DNA of 64,000 nucleotides. Origin: Natroniella sp046097105 (lineage in GTDB: Bacteria; Bacillota; Halanaerobiia; Halobacteroidales; Halobacteroidaceae). A program made the position numbers and the translations under genes. The notes under the pieces are model-generated. The model saw nothing but the letters and a program-made list of their open reading frames with translations. It ran no database searches and was not told the DNA's origin. Of the stretch, positions 51,557 through 60,540 are shown in pieces (the first letter of the stretch is position 1; every line of letters starts with the position of its first letter). The DNA lies in NCBI RefSeq assembly GCF_046097105.1, contig NZ_CP175562.1, forward strand, positions 2,232,001 to 2,296,000, in the 5' to 3' direction.

Positions 51557-52273
51557 ATGCAGGATAAAGAACTATTAGTAACCGGTGCTCAACAGATAGG
51601 AGTTGAGTTGACTGAGGAGCAAATATATAAATTCATGAGGTATTTAGAAATACTACAAGAGTGGAATCAAAAGATGAATTTAACTGCTCTTGATACTACT
51701 CGAGAGATTATTATCAAACATTTTTTAGATTCACTAACTTGTCTAGTAGAGTTAAATTTGAATGGAAAAGAGAAGGTAATTGATGTAGGAACGGGAGCTG
51801 GCTTTCCTGGAGTACCACTTAAGATAATTTATCCTGAACTTAAATTAACTTTACTTGATTCATTACGAAAACGAACTAATTTTTTAAAGCAATTATGCTA
51901 TAAATTAGGTTTAGAGGGGATAGAGTTTATCCATGGTAGAGCAGAAGATTATGGCCAAGATCAAAATTATCGAGAGCAATATGACTATGTTGTAGCTAGA
52001 GCAGTAGCTTCTTTAAATACTTTAGTTGAATATACGTTACCTTTTGTTAAAGTAAACGGGAGATTGATCGCTCAAAAAGGTTCTGAAGCAGAACAAGAGG
52101 TTATAGAAAGCCAACAAGCAGTGCAAAGCTTGGGAGGTGCAATCTTTGATTTAAGAAAGGTTAACCTTCCTTATAGTGAAGCAGAACGTCATTTAGTTGT
52201 GATTGATAAATTGGCCCATACACCTACTCAATATCCACGTCGAGCAGGAAAACCTAAAAAAAGTCCGTTATAA
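51557..52273 (+). CDS. rsmG: 16S rRNA (guanine-527-N7)-methyltransferase
   Basis: The 238-residue SAM enzyme has VIDVGTGAGFPGVPLKI (motif I) and VVARAVASL. It methylates G527 of 16S rRNA. The frame opens with TTG one codon earlier; the ATG at 51557 has GGGGAGGAA upstream. It closes the mnmE-mnmG-mnmG-rsmG operon before a terminator, the usual gidA-gidB order. Confidence 0.95.
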   Translation: MQDKELLVTGAQQIGVELTEEQIYKFMRYLEILQEWNQKMNLTALDTTREIIIKHFLDSLTCLVELNLNGKEKVIDVGTGAGFPGVPLKIIYPELKLTLLDSLRKRTNFLKQLCYKLGLEGIEFIHGRAEDYGQDQNYREQYDYVVARAVASLNTLVEYTLPFVKVNGRLIAQKGSEAEQEVIESQQAVQSLGGAIFDLRKVNLPYSEAERHLVVIDKLAHTPTQYPRRAGKPKKSPL

Positions 52274-52297
52274 TTCAATTGGAAATGATGAAGTATA

Positions 52298-52331
52298 AAA
52301 TTCCTTCCCTAAGGGAGGAATTTATATTTTT
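52298..52331 (+). terminator. terminator after rsmG
   Basis: Arms 52298-52309 and 52313-52323 (one bulge) close on a TAA loop and are followed by ATATTTTT. It ends the mnmE-rsmG operon. Confidence 0.75.
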
Positions 52332-52389
52332 GGGATAGAGATAGAGTAGTAGTTGATTAATAAAACTCAGATTGAGGAGGAGTAAAAGG

Positions 52390-53232
52390 ATGAAAGAGAG
52401 TAGTTTATTTGAAAGGGTTGATGAAAAAAATTTAGTCATAGATGAAGAGCTAAACAGAGTTGTTAAAATTCCAATAGATTTAATTAAGCCAAATCCTTAT
52501 CAGCCAAGAGATAAATTTAATTTTGATAAATTAAAGAAACTAAGTCAATCGATTAAAGAACAAGGCTTGATTCAACCTATTTTAGTCAGGGAAGTTGAGA
52601 AGAAATATCAAATTGTAGCTGGAGAAAGAAGATATCGAGCAGTTAAAAGTTTAGGCAAAGATAAAATTGAAGCAATTGTGATTAAAGTAAATTGTCAAGA
52701 AATGATGGAGGTTGCTATAGTTGAGAATTTACAACGAGAAGCTTTAAATCCAATTGAGGAGGCAAAAGCTTATCAAAAATTGATTGTTGACTTTAATTTA
52801 TCTCAAAAGGAAGTAGCTATTAAAGTAGGAAGGAGTCGTTCATCAATTGCCAATGCATTGCGTTTGTTAAAGTTACCAACAGAAATTAAAGGTTTATTAG
52901 TAGCAGAAAAGATAAGCAAAGGGCATGCTCGCTCCTTATTAGCTTTATCATCAATAGAGTTGCAGCATAAGATAGCAGAAAAAATTATTAGAGAAGGGTT
53001 AACAGTTAGAGAGAGTGAACGATTGATTAAAGAGCTTAAACAAGAAGATAATAAATCAAAAGAGGAGCCTAGGCAGAAAAAAGATCCTAATGTATCCTTT
53101 ATCGAACAAAGATTAATGAATATTTTAGGAACTAAAGTGGATATTAATCCAGGTAAGAAGAAGGGTAAGATAGTGATTGAGTATTATTCGACAGAAGATT
53201 TAGAGAGAGTTATTGAGGTTATGGAAGAGTAG
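52390..53232 (+). CDS. parB: ParB/Noc-family DNA-binding protein
   Basis: The 280-residue protein has the ParB N-terminal CTP-binding fold (PNPYQPRDKF, GERRYRAVKSLG, VAIVENLQREALNPIEEA) and a helix-turn-helix QKEVAIKVGRSRSSIANALRLLK. A C-terminal dimer domain contains KGKIVIEYYSTEDLERV. In Bacillus the gene after rsmG is noc, but no soj-spo0J pair follows here. A parS-like palindrome lies on its stop codon. It could be ParB or Noc; the parS-type site favours ParB. The ATG at 52390 follows GGAGGAG; the frame opens earlier with TTG at 52372. Confidence 0.85.
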   Translation: MKESSLFERVDEKNLVIDEELNRVVKIPIDLIKPNPYQPRDKFNFDKLKKLSQSIKEQGLIQPILVREVEKKYQIVAGERRYRAVKSLGKDKIEAIVIKVNCQEMMEVAIVENLQREALNPIEEAKAYQKLIVDFNLSQKEVAIKVGRSRSSIANALRLLKLPTEIKGLLVAEKISKGHARSLLALSSIELQHKIAEKIIREGLTVRESERLIKELKQEDNKSKEEPRQKKDPNVSFIEQRLMNILGTKVDINPGKKKGKIVIEYYSTEDLERVIEVMEE

Positions 53233-53246
53233 TTTCACATGAAACA
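53231..53246. promoter_or_regulatory. parS: parS-like palindrome at the parB stop codon
   Basis: AGTTTCACATGAAACA differs from the consensus parS (TGTTTCACGTGAAACA) at two positions. It does not resemble the Noc box (ATTTCCCGGGAAAT). It overlaps the last two bases of the parB stop codon. In Bacillus one parS lies inside spo0J. Confidence 0.7.
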
Positions 53247-53260
53247 ATTATTAGTTAACA

Positions 53261-53297
53261 AAACCAGTAAGGCACTTAAGTGCCTTACTGGTTTTTG
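53261..53297 (+). terminator. terminator after parB
   Basis: A 17-bp perfect stem (53261-53277 with 53278-53294) is followed by TTGTTTT. It separates parB from hydG. Confidence 0.88.
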
Positions 53298-53368
53298 TTT
53301 TAATAGGAAAGGTTTAAAGTTAATAAAGCAGAGATATGAGTCATAAAATATTGCAGAGAGGTGTAATT

Positions 53369-54748
53369 ATGACTAACTTTATTGATAATGAAAAGCTAAA
53401 TCAGGTTTTAAATTCTGTTAGTCCAACTGATGGTAAGATAGAAGAGATTATTAAAAAATCTCTCAATAAGAAGAGGTTGAATTTAAAGGAAACTGCTACT
53501 TTGTTGCAAGCAGAAGAGCCAAATTTAATTAGGAAGATATTTATTGCAGCAAAGAAGTTAAAAAGTCAGATTTATGGTGAGAGAATTGTACTGTTTGCCC
53601 CATTATACATTGGAAATAAATGTATTAATGATTGTAACTATTGTGGTTTTAAATCTTCTAATTATGAGGTTGAGCGCTCTACCTTATCTAAATTAGAGTT
53701 ACAAAGAGAGGTTAAGGTATTAGAGAAGCAAGGTCAAAAGAGAGCAATTTTTGTATATGGTGAGCATCCTGATTATGATGCTGATTTTATTGCGGAGACT
53801 GTAAGATTAGCCTATGAGATGAAGGGGGCTGGAGAATTAAGACGGGTTAATATTAATGCAGCTCCATTAAGTGTTAAAGGATACCGCAAGTTAAAAGAAG
53901 TAGGGATTGGAACTTACCAGATCTTTCAAGAAACTTATCATTATCAGACTTATCAACAAGTTCATCCCAGTGGGCCAAAATCTGATTTCAACTGGAGGTT
54001 AACTGGTTTGGATCGAGCTATGGAAGCTGGAGTTGATGATGTAGGAATTGGTGCTTTATTTGGATTGTATGATTGGAAATATGAAGTTTTGGGTTTGTTA
54101 GAACATACAATTCATTTGGAGGAGAATTATGGTGTTGGCCCGCATACAATTTCCTTCCCAAGATTAAAAGAAGCTACTAACCTGAAAGTTAATAATAAAC
54201 ATTTAGTAACTGATCAACAATTTAAACGACTAGTAGCTATTTTAAGATTAGCAGTACCCTATACAGGTTTGATTTTAACAGCTAGAGAGAAACCTATGTT
54301 AAGAGAGGAGGTTATGAAGCTAGGTGTATCTCAGATTGATGCAGGAAGCAGGATTGAAATGCGGGGTTATACAGATTTTGAGAAAGAACAAGATGTTAAA
54401 AAAGAGCAATTTAAACTAGGAGATACTCGTTCTTTGAATGAAGTAATTAATGAGTTAGTTCAAGAGGGATATTTACCATCTTTTTGCACAGCCTGTTATC
54501 GATTAGGGAGGACGGGGGAGCATTTTATGGAGGCTGTTAAGCCAGGTTTTATAAAAGAGTATTGTACACCAAATGCTCTTTTAACTTTTAAAGAGTACTT
54601 AGAAGATTATGCTTCTAAAGAAAGTAAACAAGTAGGGGAAGAATTAATTGAAGCAAAGATAGCAGCAATTGAGGAGCAGCAACTTAGAGAAGAGTTGCTC
54701 AATAAATTGGAGTTGATAAACCGTGGACAGCGTGATCTATATTTTTAA
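53369..54748 (+). CDS. hydG: [FeFe]-hydrogenase maturase HydG
   Basis: The 459-residue radical-SAM tyrosine lyase has the CxxxCxxC motif CINDCNYC (Cys85, Cys89, Cys92) and a C-terminal second-cluster block CTACYRLGRTG. It makes CO, CN and the Fe(CO)2(CN)Cys synthon from tyrosine for the H-cluster. I set the start at ATG 53369 with AGAGAGGTG upstream; the longest frame begins 11 codons earlier. hydE and hydF follow. The hydrogenase itself is not in the window. Confidence 0.94.
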   Translation: MTNFIDNEKLNQVLNSVSPTDGKIEEIIKKSLNKKRLNLKETATLLQAEEPNLIRKIFIAAKKLKSQIYGERIVLFAPLYIGNKCINDCNYCGFKSSNYEVERSTLSKLELQREVKVLEKQGQKRAIFVYGEHPDYDADFIAETVRLAYEMKGAGELRRVNINAAPLSVKGYRKLKEVGIGTYQIFQETYHYQTYQQVHPSGPKSDFNWRLTGLDRAMEAGVDDVGIGALFGLYDWKYEVLGLLEHTIHLEENYGVGPHTISFPRLKEATNLKVNNKHLVTDQQFKRLVAILRLAVPYTGLILTAREKPMLREEVMKLGVSQIDAGSRIEMRGYTDFEKEQDVKKEQFKLGDTRSLNEVINELVQEGYLPSFCTACYRLGRTGEHFMEAVKPGFIKEYCTPNALLTFKEYLEDYASKESKQVGEELIEAKIAAIEEQQLREELLNKLELINRGQRDLYF

Positions 54749-54815
54749 AATTAAAGTAAACAAATTTATAAAAGGATTAATTTATTAAGGCGTTGAAAGA
54801 GTAGGTGTTAATTAA

Positions 54816-56126
54816 ATGGCTTTACGTGATAAATTTATTGCGACTGGTATAGAGGAAAATTCAGTTTTACTCTGTTCTTCAACCCATCATCTGTTAGAAG
54901 CAAAGCATTATTTAAATTCATCTGGAATTAAAATAGAGCTGGTTCCTACTCCTTCGGGAATTGGTTCTGCCTGTACTACGGCTATTCGTTTTGCTCGCTC
55001 TAAAGAAGAATTAGTAAGGCAGTTATTGCAGGAGAGCTCAATTGAGTGGTTAGGTATTTATCATGTTAAAAGGCAAGATCGAAGAGCAGACTGGGCTGAA
55101 TTATGGGATTTAAAATTAAATGCTAAATTTGAGAAGGTATTACAAAAGGTTGCTCAAGATCAGGTGTTGACTAAAGAAGAGATAGTTACCCTTTTACAGG
55201 CTCAAACAGATGGTGAGTTAAAAGCTTTATTTGAAGCAGCAAATAAGATTCGAGCCGAGGTATTAGGGTCTATTGTTGATCTTCGAGCAGCAATTGAATT
55301 TTCCAATTATTGTATTAAAAATTGTAATTACTGTGGTTTACGGTGTGAACAGCAGATTAAGCGTTATCGAATGAGTAAAAAAGAGATTATTTCGACGGTA
55401 GCACAGGTTGATCAATTGGGAGTAGAGACAATCATTTTACAATCTGGAGAAGATCCATGGTACACTACCGATAAGATTATTGATATTGTTCGAGAGATTA
55501 AGAGGAAGTTTGGTATGAAGATCACCCTTAGCTTAGGAGAGAGGAGTAAACAGGAGTATAAAATTTTTAAAGAAGTAGGCGTCGATAACTACTTACTAAA
55601 GATAGAGTCAACTAACCGTAAACTCTTTAAACAATTACACCCAGATGATCAGTTTGAAGTAAGAAGAAAACATATTAAGTGGCTAAAGGAGTTAGGATAT
55701 ATCACTGGTTCGGGGAGTATAGTTGGTTTACCTGATCAAAAGGTGGAAGATTTAGCTTCTGATATTCTCTTTTATAAAGAGTATGGAGTACATATGATTG
55801 GGATTGGCCCTTTTTTACCAGCTCAAGGAACTCCTTATCAAGAATATCCAGAAGGAGATTTATTATTATCCTTAAAAGCGATTGCTGTAACAAGGTTAGT
55901 TTGTCAAAATGTTTACATTCCTTCCACTACTGCTTTAGCTTCTTTAGCTAAAGAGGGTTTGACTAAAGGGTTGAAGGTTGGAGGTAATGTAATTATGTTG
56001 ATTATGACTCCTCGTGTTTTACGAGAGAAATATCAAATTTATAGGGATAAAAATATGATCAATTTAGAGGTAGCAACTAACTCAGTTAAGGAGGCTGGTA
56101 GGAAAGTGCCTGGATATATTAAGTAG
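54816..56126 (+). CDS. hydE: HydE radical-SAM maturase fused to an N-terminal DUF3343-like domain
   Basis: The 436-residue protein is longer than typical HydE (about 350). Residues about 1-85 (VLLCSSTHHLLEAKHYLNSSG then PTPSGIGSACTTAIRF) resemble DUF3343, a putative Se/S carrier family, with Cys20 and Cys53. Residues about 110-436 are HydE with CxxxCxxC as CIKNCNYC (Cys166, 170, 173) and the RLTHPD-like FKQLHPDDQ, GSGSIVGLPDQ blocks. HydE modifies the HydG synthon into the dinuclear Fe precursor. The domain junction lies inside one frame with no in-frame break. The ATG follows a weak GTAGGTG site. Confidence 0.88.
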   Translation: MALRDKFIATGIEENSVLLCSSTHHLLEAKHYLNSSGIKIELVPTPSGIGSACTTAIRFARSKEELVRQLLQESSIEWLGIYHVKRQDRRADWAELWDLKLNAKFEKVLQKVAQDQVLTKEEIVTLLQAQTDGELKALFEAANKIRAEVLGSIVDLRAAIEFSNYCIKNCNYCGLRCEQQIKRYRMSKKEIISTVAQVDQLGVETIILQSGEDPWYTTDKIIDIVREIKRKFGMKITLSLGERSKQEYKIFKEVGVDNYLLKIESTNRKLFKQLHPDDQFEVRRKHIKWLKELGYITGSGSIVGLPDQKVEDLASDILFYKEYGVHMIGIGPFLPAQGTPYQEYPEGDLLLSLKAIAVTRLVCQNVYIPSTTALASLAKEGLTKGLKVGGNVIMLIMTPRVLREKYQIYRDKNMINLEVATNSVKEAGRKVPGYIK

Positions 56127-56148
56127 GAGAAGTAAATATGCTGGAAAT

Positions 56149-56180
56149 AGCTGTATACAATGTATGCAGCTTGTTTTTTT
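56149..56180 (+). terminator. terminator after hydE
   Basis: A 10-bp stem (56149-56158 with 56162-56171, one G-U) around a 3-base loop is followed by TTGTTTTTTT. It lies between hydE and hydF, so hydF may be separately or partly transcribed. Confidence 0.85.
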
Positions 56181-56238
56181 AAACAGTAAATCGTTATTAA
56201 AATCAAGTATTATTTAATATCAATTAGAGGAGGATAAA

Positions 56239-57459
56239 ATGGAGGGTACACCACAAGCTAACAGAGTACATATTGCCTTATTAGGTAGAAGAAATGTTGG
56301 AAAGTCTAGTTTAGTTAATGCTTTAACAAATCAAGAATTAGCAGTTGTTTCTCAAATAGCAGGTACTACCACAGATCCTGTTTATAAGAAGATGGAGTTA
56401 TTACCTTTAGGGCCAATTGTAATGATCGATACTGCTGGAATTGATGACCAAGGTCAACTAGGAGAGTTGAGAGTTAAAAAAACTAAAGAAATCTTAAGCC
56501 GAACCGATTTAGCTTTGCTAGTAATTGATTCTGAAGTTGAGGTGGGTGATTACGAACTAGAGCTATTAAGAGAGTTAGAGCAAAGAGAAATTCCTGTAAT
56601 TGGTGTTTTTAATAAAGTAGATAAAGTTAAAGAGGTTAATTTAAAAAGTTTGAGCAAGAAGTTAAGTACCAAGTTGTTACCGGTTAGTGCTAAAGAAGGA
56701 ACTGGGATTGAGCAGTTAAAGAAGGAAATAGCTTTATCTGCTTCAAAAAAATTTGAAAAAACGGATCTTATTGGCGATTTAGTTAAACCTTATGATATAG
56801 TTATATTAGTAGTACCGATAGATATAGCTGCCCCTAAAGGAAGATTGATCCTACCTCAAGTTCAGACTTTACGGGATCTACTCGATAATGATGTTCAAGC
56901 TTTGGTAGTTAAAGAAGATGGATTAAAGCAAGCAGTAACTAAATTAAAAGAACCTCCCCAACTTGTAGTAACAGATTCACAAGTTTTTCAAGATGTAGCC
57001 GATAATTTACCTTCTGAAATAAAGTTAACAGGTTTCTCTATTTTATTTGCTCGCTATAAGGGTGACTTAGAGGCTTTAACCAAAGGAGTTAAGAAAATTA
57101 AAGATTTAGAAGTAGGTGCTAAGGTTTTAGTTGCAGAATCATGTACCCATCATCGAACGATAGAAGATATAGGAACTGTTAAGATTCCAGCTTGGATTGA
57201 GGAAATAGCGAAAGTTAAGTTAGAGTTTAATCATGTAGCTGGTCGAGAATTCCCTCAAAATTTAACAGGATATGATTTGATTGTTCAATGTGGAGGATGT
57301 ATGACCAACCGTAAAGAAATATTATATAGAGTAAAATTAGCTGATAGTTTAGGAATTCCAATTGTTAACTATGGAATATTGATTGCTTATAGATATGGAG
57401 TTTTAAATCGGGCTTTAGAGCCGTTTCCAAAGGCAAATAGAATCTGGCAAACTACTTAA
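56239..57459 (+). CDS. hydF: [FeFe]-hydrogenase maturation GTPase HydF
   Basis: The 406-residue scaffold has the G domain GRRNVGKSSLVNAL, GTTTDP, DTAG and NKVD (residues about 11-160). A dimer domain and the C-terminal [4Fe-4S]-binding motif CxH...CxxC follow (Cys302-His304, Cys351-Cys354, in SCTHHRT and CGGCMTN). It receives the di-iron subcluster built by HydG and HydE and passes it to the hydrogenase. The cysteine-desulfurase-like gene follows 15 bases later. Confidence 0.94.
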   Translation: MEGTPQANRVHIALLGRRNVGKSSLVNALTNQELAVVSQIAGTTTDPVYKKMELLPLGPIVMIDTAGIDDQGQLGELRVKKTKEILSRTDLALLVIDSEVEVGDYELELLRELEQREIPVIGVFNKVDKVKEVNLKSLSKKLSTKLLPVSAKEGTGIEQLKKEIALSASKKFEKTDLIGDLVKPYDIVILVVPIDIAAPKGRLILPQVQTLRDLLDNDVQALVVKEDGLKQAVTKLKEPPQLVVTDSQVFQDVADNLPSEIKLTGFSILFARYKGDLEALTKGVKKIKDLEVGAKVLVAESCTHHRTIEDIGTVKIPAWIEEIAKVKLEFNHVAGREFPQNLTGYDLIVQCGGCMTNRKEILYRVKLADSLGIPIVNYGILIAYRYGVLNRALEPFPKANRIWQTT

Positions 57460-57473
57460 AAAGGGGGCGCAAA

Positions 57474-58616
57474 ATGATTTATCTAGATAATGCAGCTACT
57501 ACATGGCCTAAACCAGAAAAAGTTTATCAAACAATGGATGATTTTATGAGAAGTTATGGAGCTAACCCTGGACGAGCTGGATATCAGATGGCTAATCAAG
57601 CAGGAGAGATAATTTTTGCAGCCAGAAGATTGCTTGCTAGATTATTTAATGCTGCCAGCATACAAGAAATTATCTTTACTGCTAATGCTACTGAAGCGTT
57701 GAATTTAGCAATCAAAGGATATGTAAGGCCAGGAGATCATATAATCACTACTAGCTTGGCTCATAATTCTATCTTGCGACCAGTCAAAGAGTTAGAGAAA
57801 AGAGGGGTAGAAGTATCAATTATAAAGGTTGATCAGAAAGGTCAAGTTCAAATTGAGGAGATAAGAAGTGCTCTTAGAAAGAATACTAAATTAGTAGTAA
57901 TGGCTCATGCCTCTAATGTAACAGGCAGTTTATTACCGATTAAGGAAGTTTCTCAATTAGTAGCAGACTCTGAGGTTAAGCTATTGGTAGATGCTGCCCA
58001 AACAGCAGGTGTTTATCAGATTGATGTGCAAAAGTTAGGGGTTGATATGCTAGCTTTTACTGGTCATAAGGCTTTATTTGGGCCACAAGGGACTGGAGGA
58101 TTATATCTTAAAGAAGGAATTGAATTAAAGCCATTAATTCAAGGAGGTACTGGTAGTTATTCAGAAGATATTAATCAACCTAAGTTAAGGCCGGACCTTT
58201 ATGAGAGTGGGACACCAAATACGGTTGGGATTGCTGGTTTAAAAGCAGGGGTAGAATTTATCTTAGCAGAAGGGTTGGATAAGATTAAAGAGCATGAAAA
58301 TAATCTAATAATATACCTACAAGAGCAACTAAAACAGATATCAGAGGTAACATTATATGGCACATTAGATTTAAAGAAAAAAGCTCCACTTTTAGCATTC
58401 AATCTTGGAGTAGAGAATTCAGGGGAAATTGGCTATATTTTAGACAAAGCTTTTAATATTTCGGTAAGAACTGGACTGCACTGTGCACCTTTGGCCCATG
58501 AATCCTTAGGAACTTTAGAGCAAGGGGTTATAAGGGTAAGCCCTAGTTACTTTAATACAAGAGGAGAAATAAGGGAGTTTATCATTGCTATCAATGAAAT
58601 AGCAGAGGAGATTTAA
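57474..58616 (+). CDS. cysteine-desulfurase-like class V aminotransferase
   Basis: The 380-residue PLP enzyme begins MIYLDNAATTWPKP, has the Schiff-base lysine in TGHKALFGPQG (Lys199) and the catalytic-type cysteine in RTGLHCAPLAHESLG (Cys337). This is the arrangement of the SufS-like group of which E. faecalis EF2568 is a member. Such enzymes release sulfur or selenium from cysteine or selenocysteine. It directly follows hydF (15 bases) on the same strand as DUF3343-HydE, which suggests a role in delivering sulfur to H-cluster maturation. That role is inference. Confidence 0.8.
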   Translation: MIYLDNAATTWPKPEKVYQTMDDFMRSYGANPGRAGYQMANQAGEIIFAARRLLARLFNAASIQEIIFTANATEALNLAIKGYVRPGDHIITTSLAHNSILRPVKELEKRGVEVSIIKVDQKGQVQIEEIRSALRKNTKLVVMAHASNVTGSLLPIKEVSQLVADSEVKLLVDAAQTAGVYQIDVQKLGVDMLAFTGHKALFGPQGTGGLYLKEGIELKPLIQGGTGSYSEDINQPKLRPDLYESGTPNTVGIAGLKAGVEFILAEGLDKIKEHENNLIIYLQEQLKQISEVTLYGTLDLKKKAPLLAFNLGVENSGEIGYILDKAFNISVRTGLHCAPLAHESLGTLEQGVIRVSPSYFNTRGEIREFIIAINEIAEEI

Positions 58617-58663
58617 TTGAAAATTTAGTAATAAATTTAATAATTAAGATTAAGGAGACTGAT

Positions 58664-59335
58664 ATGAGAGGGACAATAGTTAATGCAGTAGCAATTGTAA
58701 TTGGAGGAAGTTTAGGAATCTTATTGGGAAATAGATTGGCGGAGCGATTTAAAAAGATTGCAATGCAAGGGTTGAGTTTAGCAGTTTTATTGTTGGGATT
58801 TAAAATGGCTTTAGGAACTGAAAATCCAGTTTATATTATTTTTGCTTTACTAGTAGGTGGATTGATTGGAGAGGGAATTAATATTGAAAAGAAGTTGAAG
58901 CAATTAGGAGGCTGGTTTGAATCGTTATTGAGTGGGCAAGGACAAATAGCTGAAGGATTTGTTCAATGCAGTTTAATCTATTGTGTGGGAGCAATGGCTA
59001 TTATGGGGGCTATTCAAGATGGCTTACAACAAGATCCTTCTACTTTATATGCCAAATCATTATTGGATGGTTTTTCTGCAGTTGCTTTTGCTTCAACATT
59101 AGGAGTAGGTGTCATTTTATCAGCTATACCTGTTTTTATCTATCAAGGTCTAATTAGTTTATTAGCTGCTCAGGTTAGAGTAGTTTTAACTTCAGCTGTA
59201 ATTGCTGAAATGACTGCTGTTGGCGGGTTGTTGATTTTTGCTATTGGAATGAATTTGTTAGAAATAACTGAGATCAAAGTAGGTAATTTATTACCATCTA
59301 TTGTTGTAGTTGTATTTTTTGTACATCTATTCTAG
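58664..59335 (+). CDS. DUF554 integral membrane protein
   Basis: The 223-residue protein has about six hydrophobic segments with GSLGILLGNRL near the start, matching the DUF554 (YdfK) family. Function is unknown; a transport-like role is sometimes assumed. It starts 47 bases after the desulfurase stop with AAGGAGA. No partner is obvious. The 160 bases after it contain AT-rich DNA with a weak TTATCAA/TTGATAA hairpin. Confidence 0.82.
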   Translation: MRGTIVNAVAIVIGGSLGILLGNRLAERFKKIAMQGLSLAVLLLGFKMALGTENPVYIIFALLVGGLIGEGINIEKKLKQLGGWFESLLSGQGQIAEGFVQCSLIYCVGAMAIMGAIQDGLQQDPSTLYAKSLLDGFSAVAFASTLGVGVILSAIPVFIYQGLISLLAAQVRVVLTSAVIAEMTAVGGLLIFAIGMNLLEITEIKVGNLLPSIVVVVFFVHLF

Positions 59336-59496
59336 TTTGATTACATAACTTTTATCAATTAGAATTATTATAGTTGATAACTTTATAATTAGTAATTTAA
59401 ATTTTAATTTCCTATCATAAAAAAAAAAGGAAAATTAGTATTTATGTAGAATACGTGTATTAGATGTTAGATTATCAAAAATGGAGGGGCAGTAAT

Positions 59497-60459
59497 ATGT
59501 CATATTATAAGCAAAAGGAAAAAGTAACAATTAAAATTGTTCCTCACACAGAACATGATATATTTACTTTACGTATATCAAAAAAGCTGATTAAATTTCT
59601 TTTTACTTCAATACTAGTTGCTTTATTAGCTTTAGTTGGAGCATTATATTACTATAATCGGCAGTATGACTTTTCTTTACAACGGATTGAGCAATTGATT
59701 CATTATAGGGAAGAAAATATAGAGTTAGTTGAAAAAAATGAGTACTTACATGATAAGTTGGCCCAAATTTCACAGCAAACAGAACAAATTGAAATCAAAT
59801 TTAATAATATTAAACAAGAAAACAAGAAAATCAAAGAACTAATAGACTCTCAAGAAGAATTCAGTAGTAAAGAATTTGAATTTAATGAATCTGATGATTA
59901 TTCAATGCAAACCGTTGATTATAGCCAATTTAATAATTCTAGTAAAGAGTTGGTTCAGCATACTGAATCTACAATTAGGAGATTACAGACCTCTTTACCA
60001 CAAAAACAGAAAGAGCTAAATTATTTAGAGAAGGATATTGAAGAGTACAGAGAGTACTTAGCTGCTAGACCAGAAGGGTGGCCAATTAAAAATGAGGAGG
60101 GTAGAATAACCTCTACTTTTGGAGATCGTTTCCATCCGGTCTTAGAGCGGAAGACCTTTCATAACGGAATTGATATAGCTGTATGGTATAATCATGAGGT
60201 GGTTGCTACTGGAGAAGGGAGAGTAGTTGAGGCAGGAAATAAAGGGGGTTATGGTCGGACTGTGGTTATAGACCATGGATTTGGTTATAAAACCTTATAT
60301 GCTCATAATAATCGATTGCTAGTCAGAGTAGGCGATAGGGTAGAGCGAGGAGAAACAATAGCTTTATCTGGTAGTTCTGGTATAAGTACAGGGCCTCATC
60401 TTCATTATGAAGTTCACTTAAATGGTCAACCAATTGATCCAATTGAGTACATAAGATAA
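59497..60459 (+). CDS. M23-family cell-wall endopeptidase with N-terminal anchor
   Basis: The 320-residue protein has a short cytoplasmic segment, one transmembrane helix (about residues 36-55), a long coiled-coil (residues about 65-185) and a C-terminal LytM domain. The zinc motifs are FHNGIDIAVW and HLHYEVHL, and GYGRTVVIDHG lies between. The layout is that of envelope peptidases and spore or division factors. It precedes a bactofilin gene by 82 bases. I start at ATG 59497 because GGAGGGG precedes it; the longest frame starts 11 codons earlier. Confidence 0.9.
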   Translation: MSYYKQKEKVTIKIVPHTEHDIFTLRISKKLIKFLFTSILVALLALVGALYYYNRQYDFSLQRIEQLIHYREENIELVEKNEYLHDKLAQISQQTEQIEIKFNNIKQENKKIKELIDSQEEFSSKEFEFNESDDYSMQTVDYSQFNNSSKELVQHTESTIRRLQTSLPQKQKELNYLEKDIEEYREYLAARPEGWPIKNEEGRITSTFGDRFHPVLERKTFHNGIDIAVWYNHEVVATGEGRVVEAGNKGGYGRTVVIDHGFGYKTLYAHNNRLLVRVGDRVERGETIALSGSSGISTGPHLHYEVHLNGQPIDPIEYIR

Positions 60460-60540
60460 TATTTTAATGGAAAAATTATCAGGTCTTATGCATTAAACCT
60501 ATTAAAATTATAATTAATCGAAATAAGGAGGCTAAAAGTA

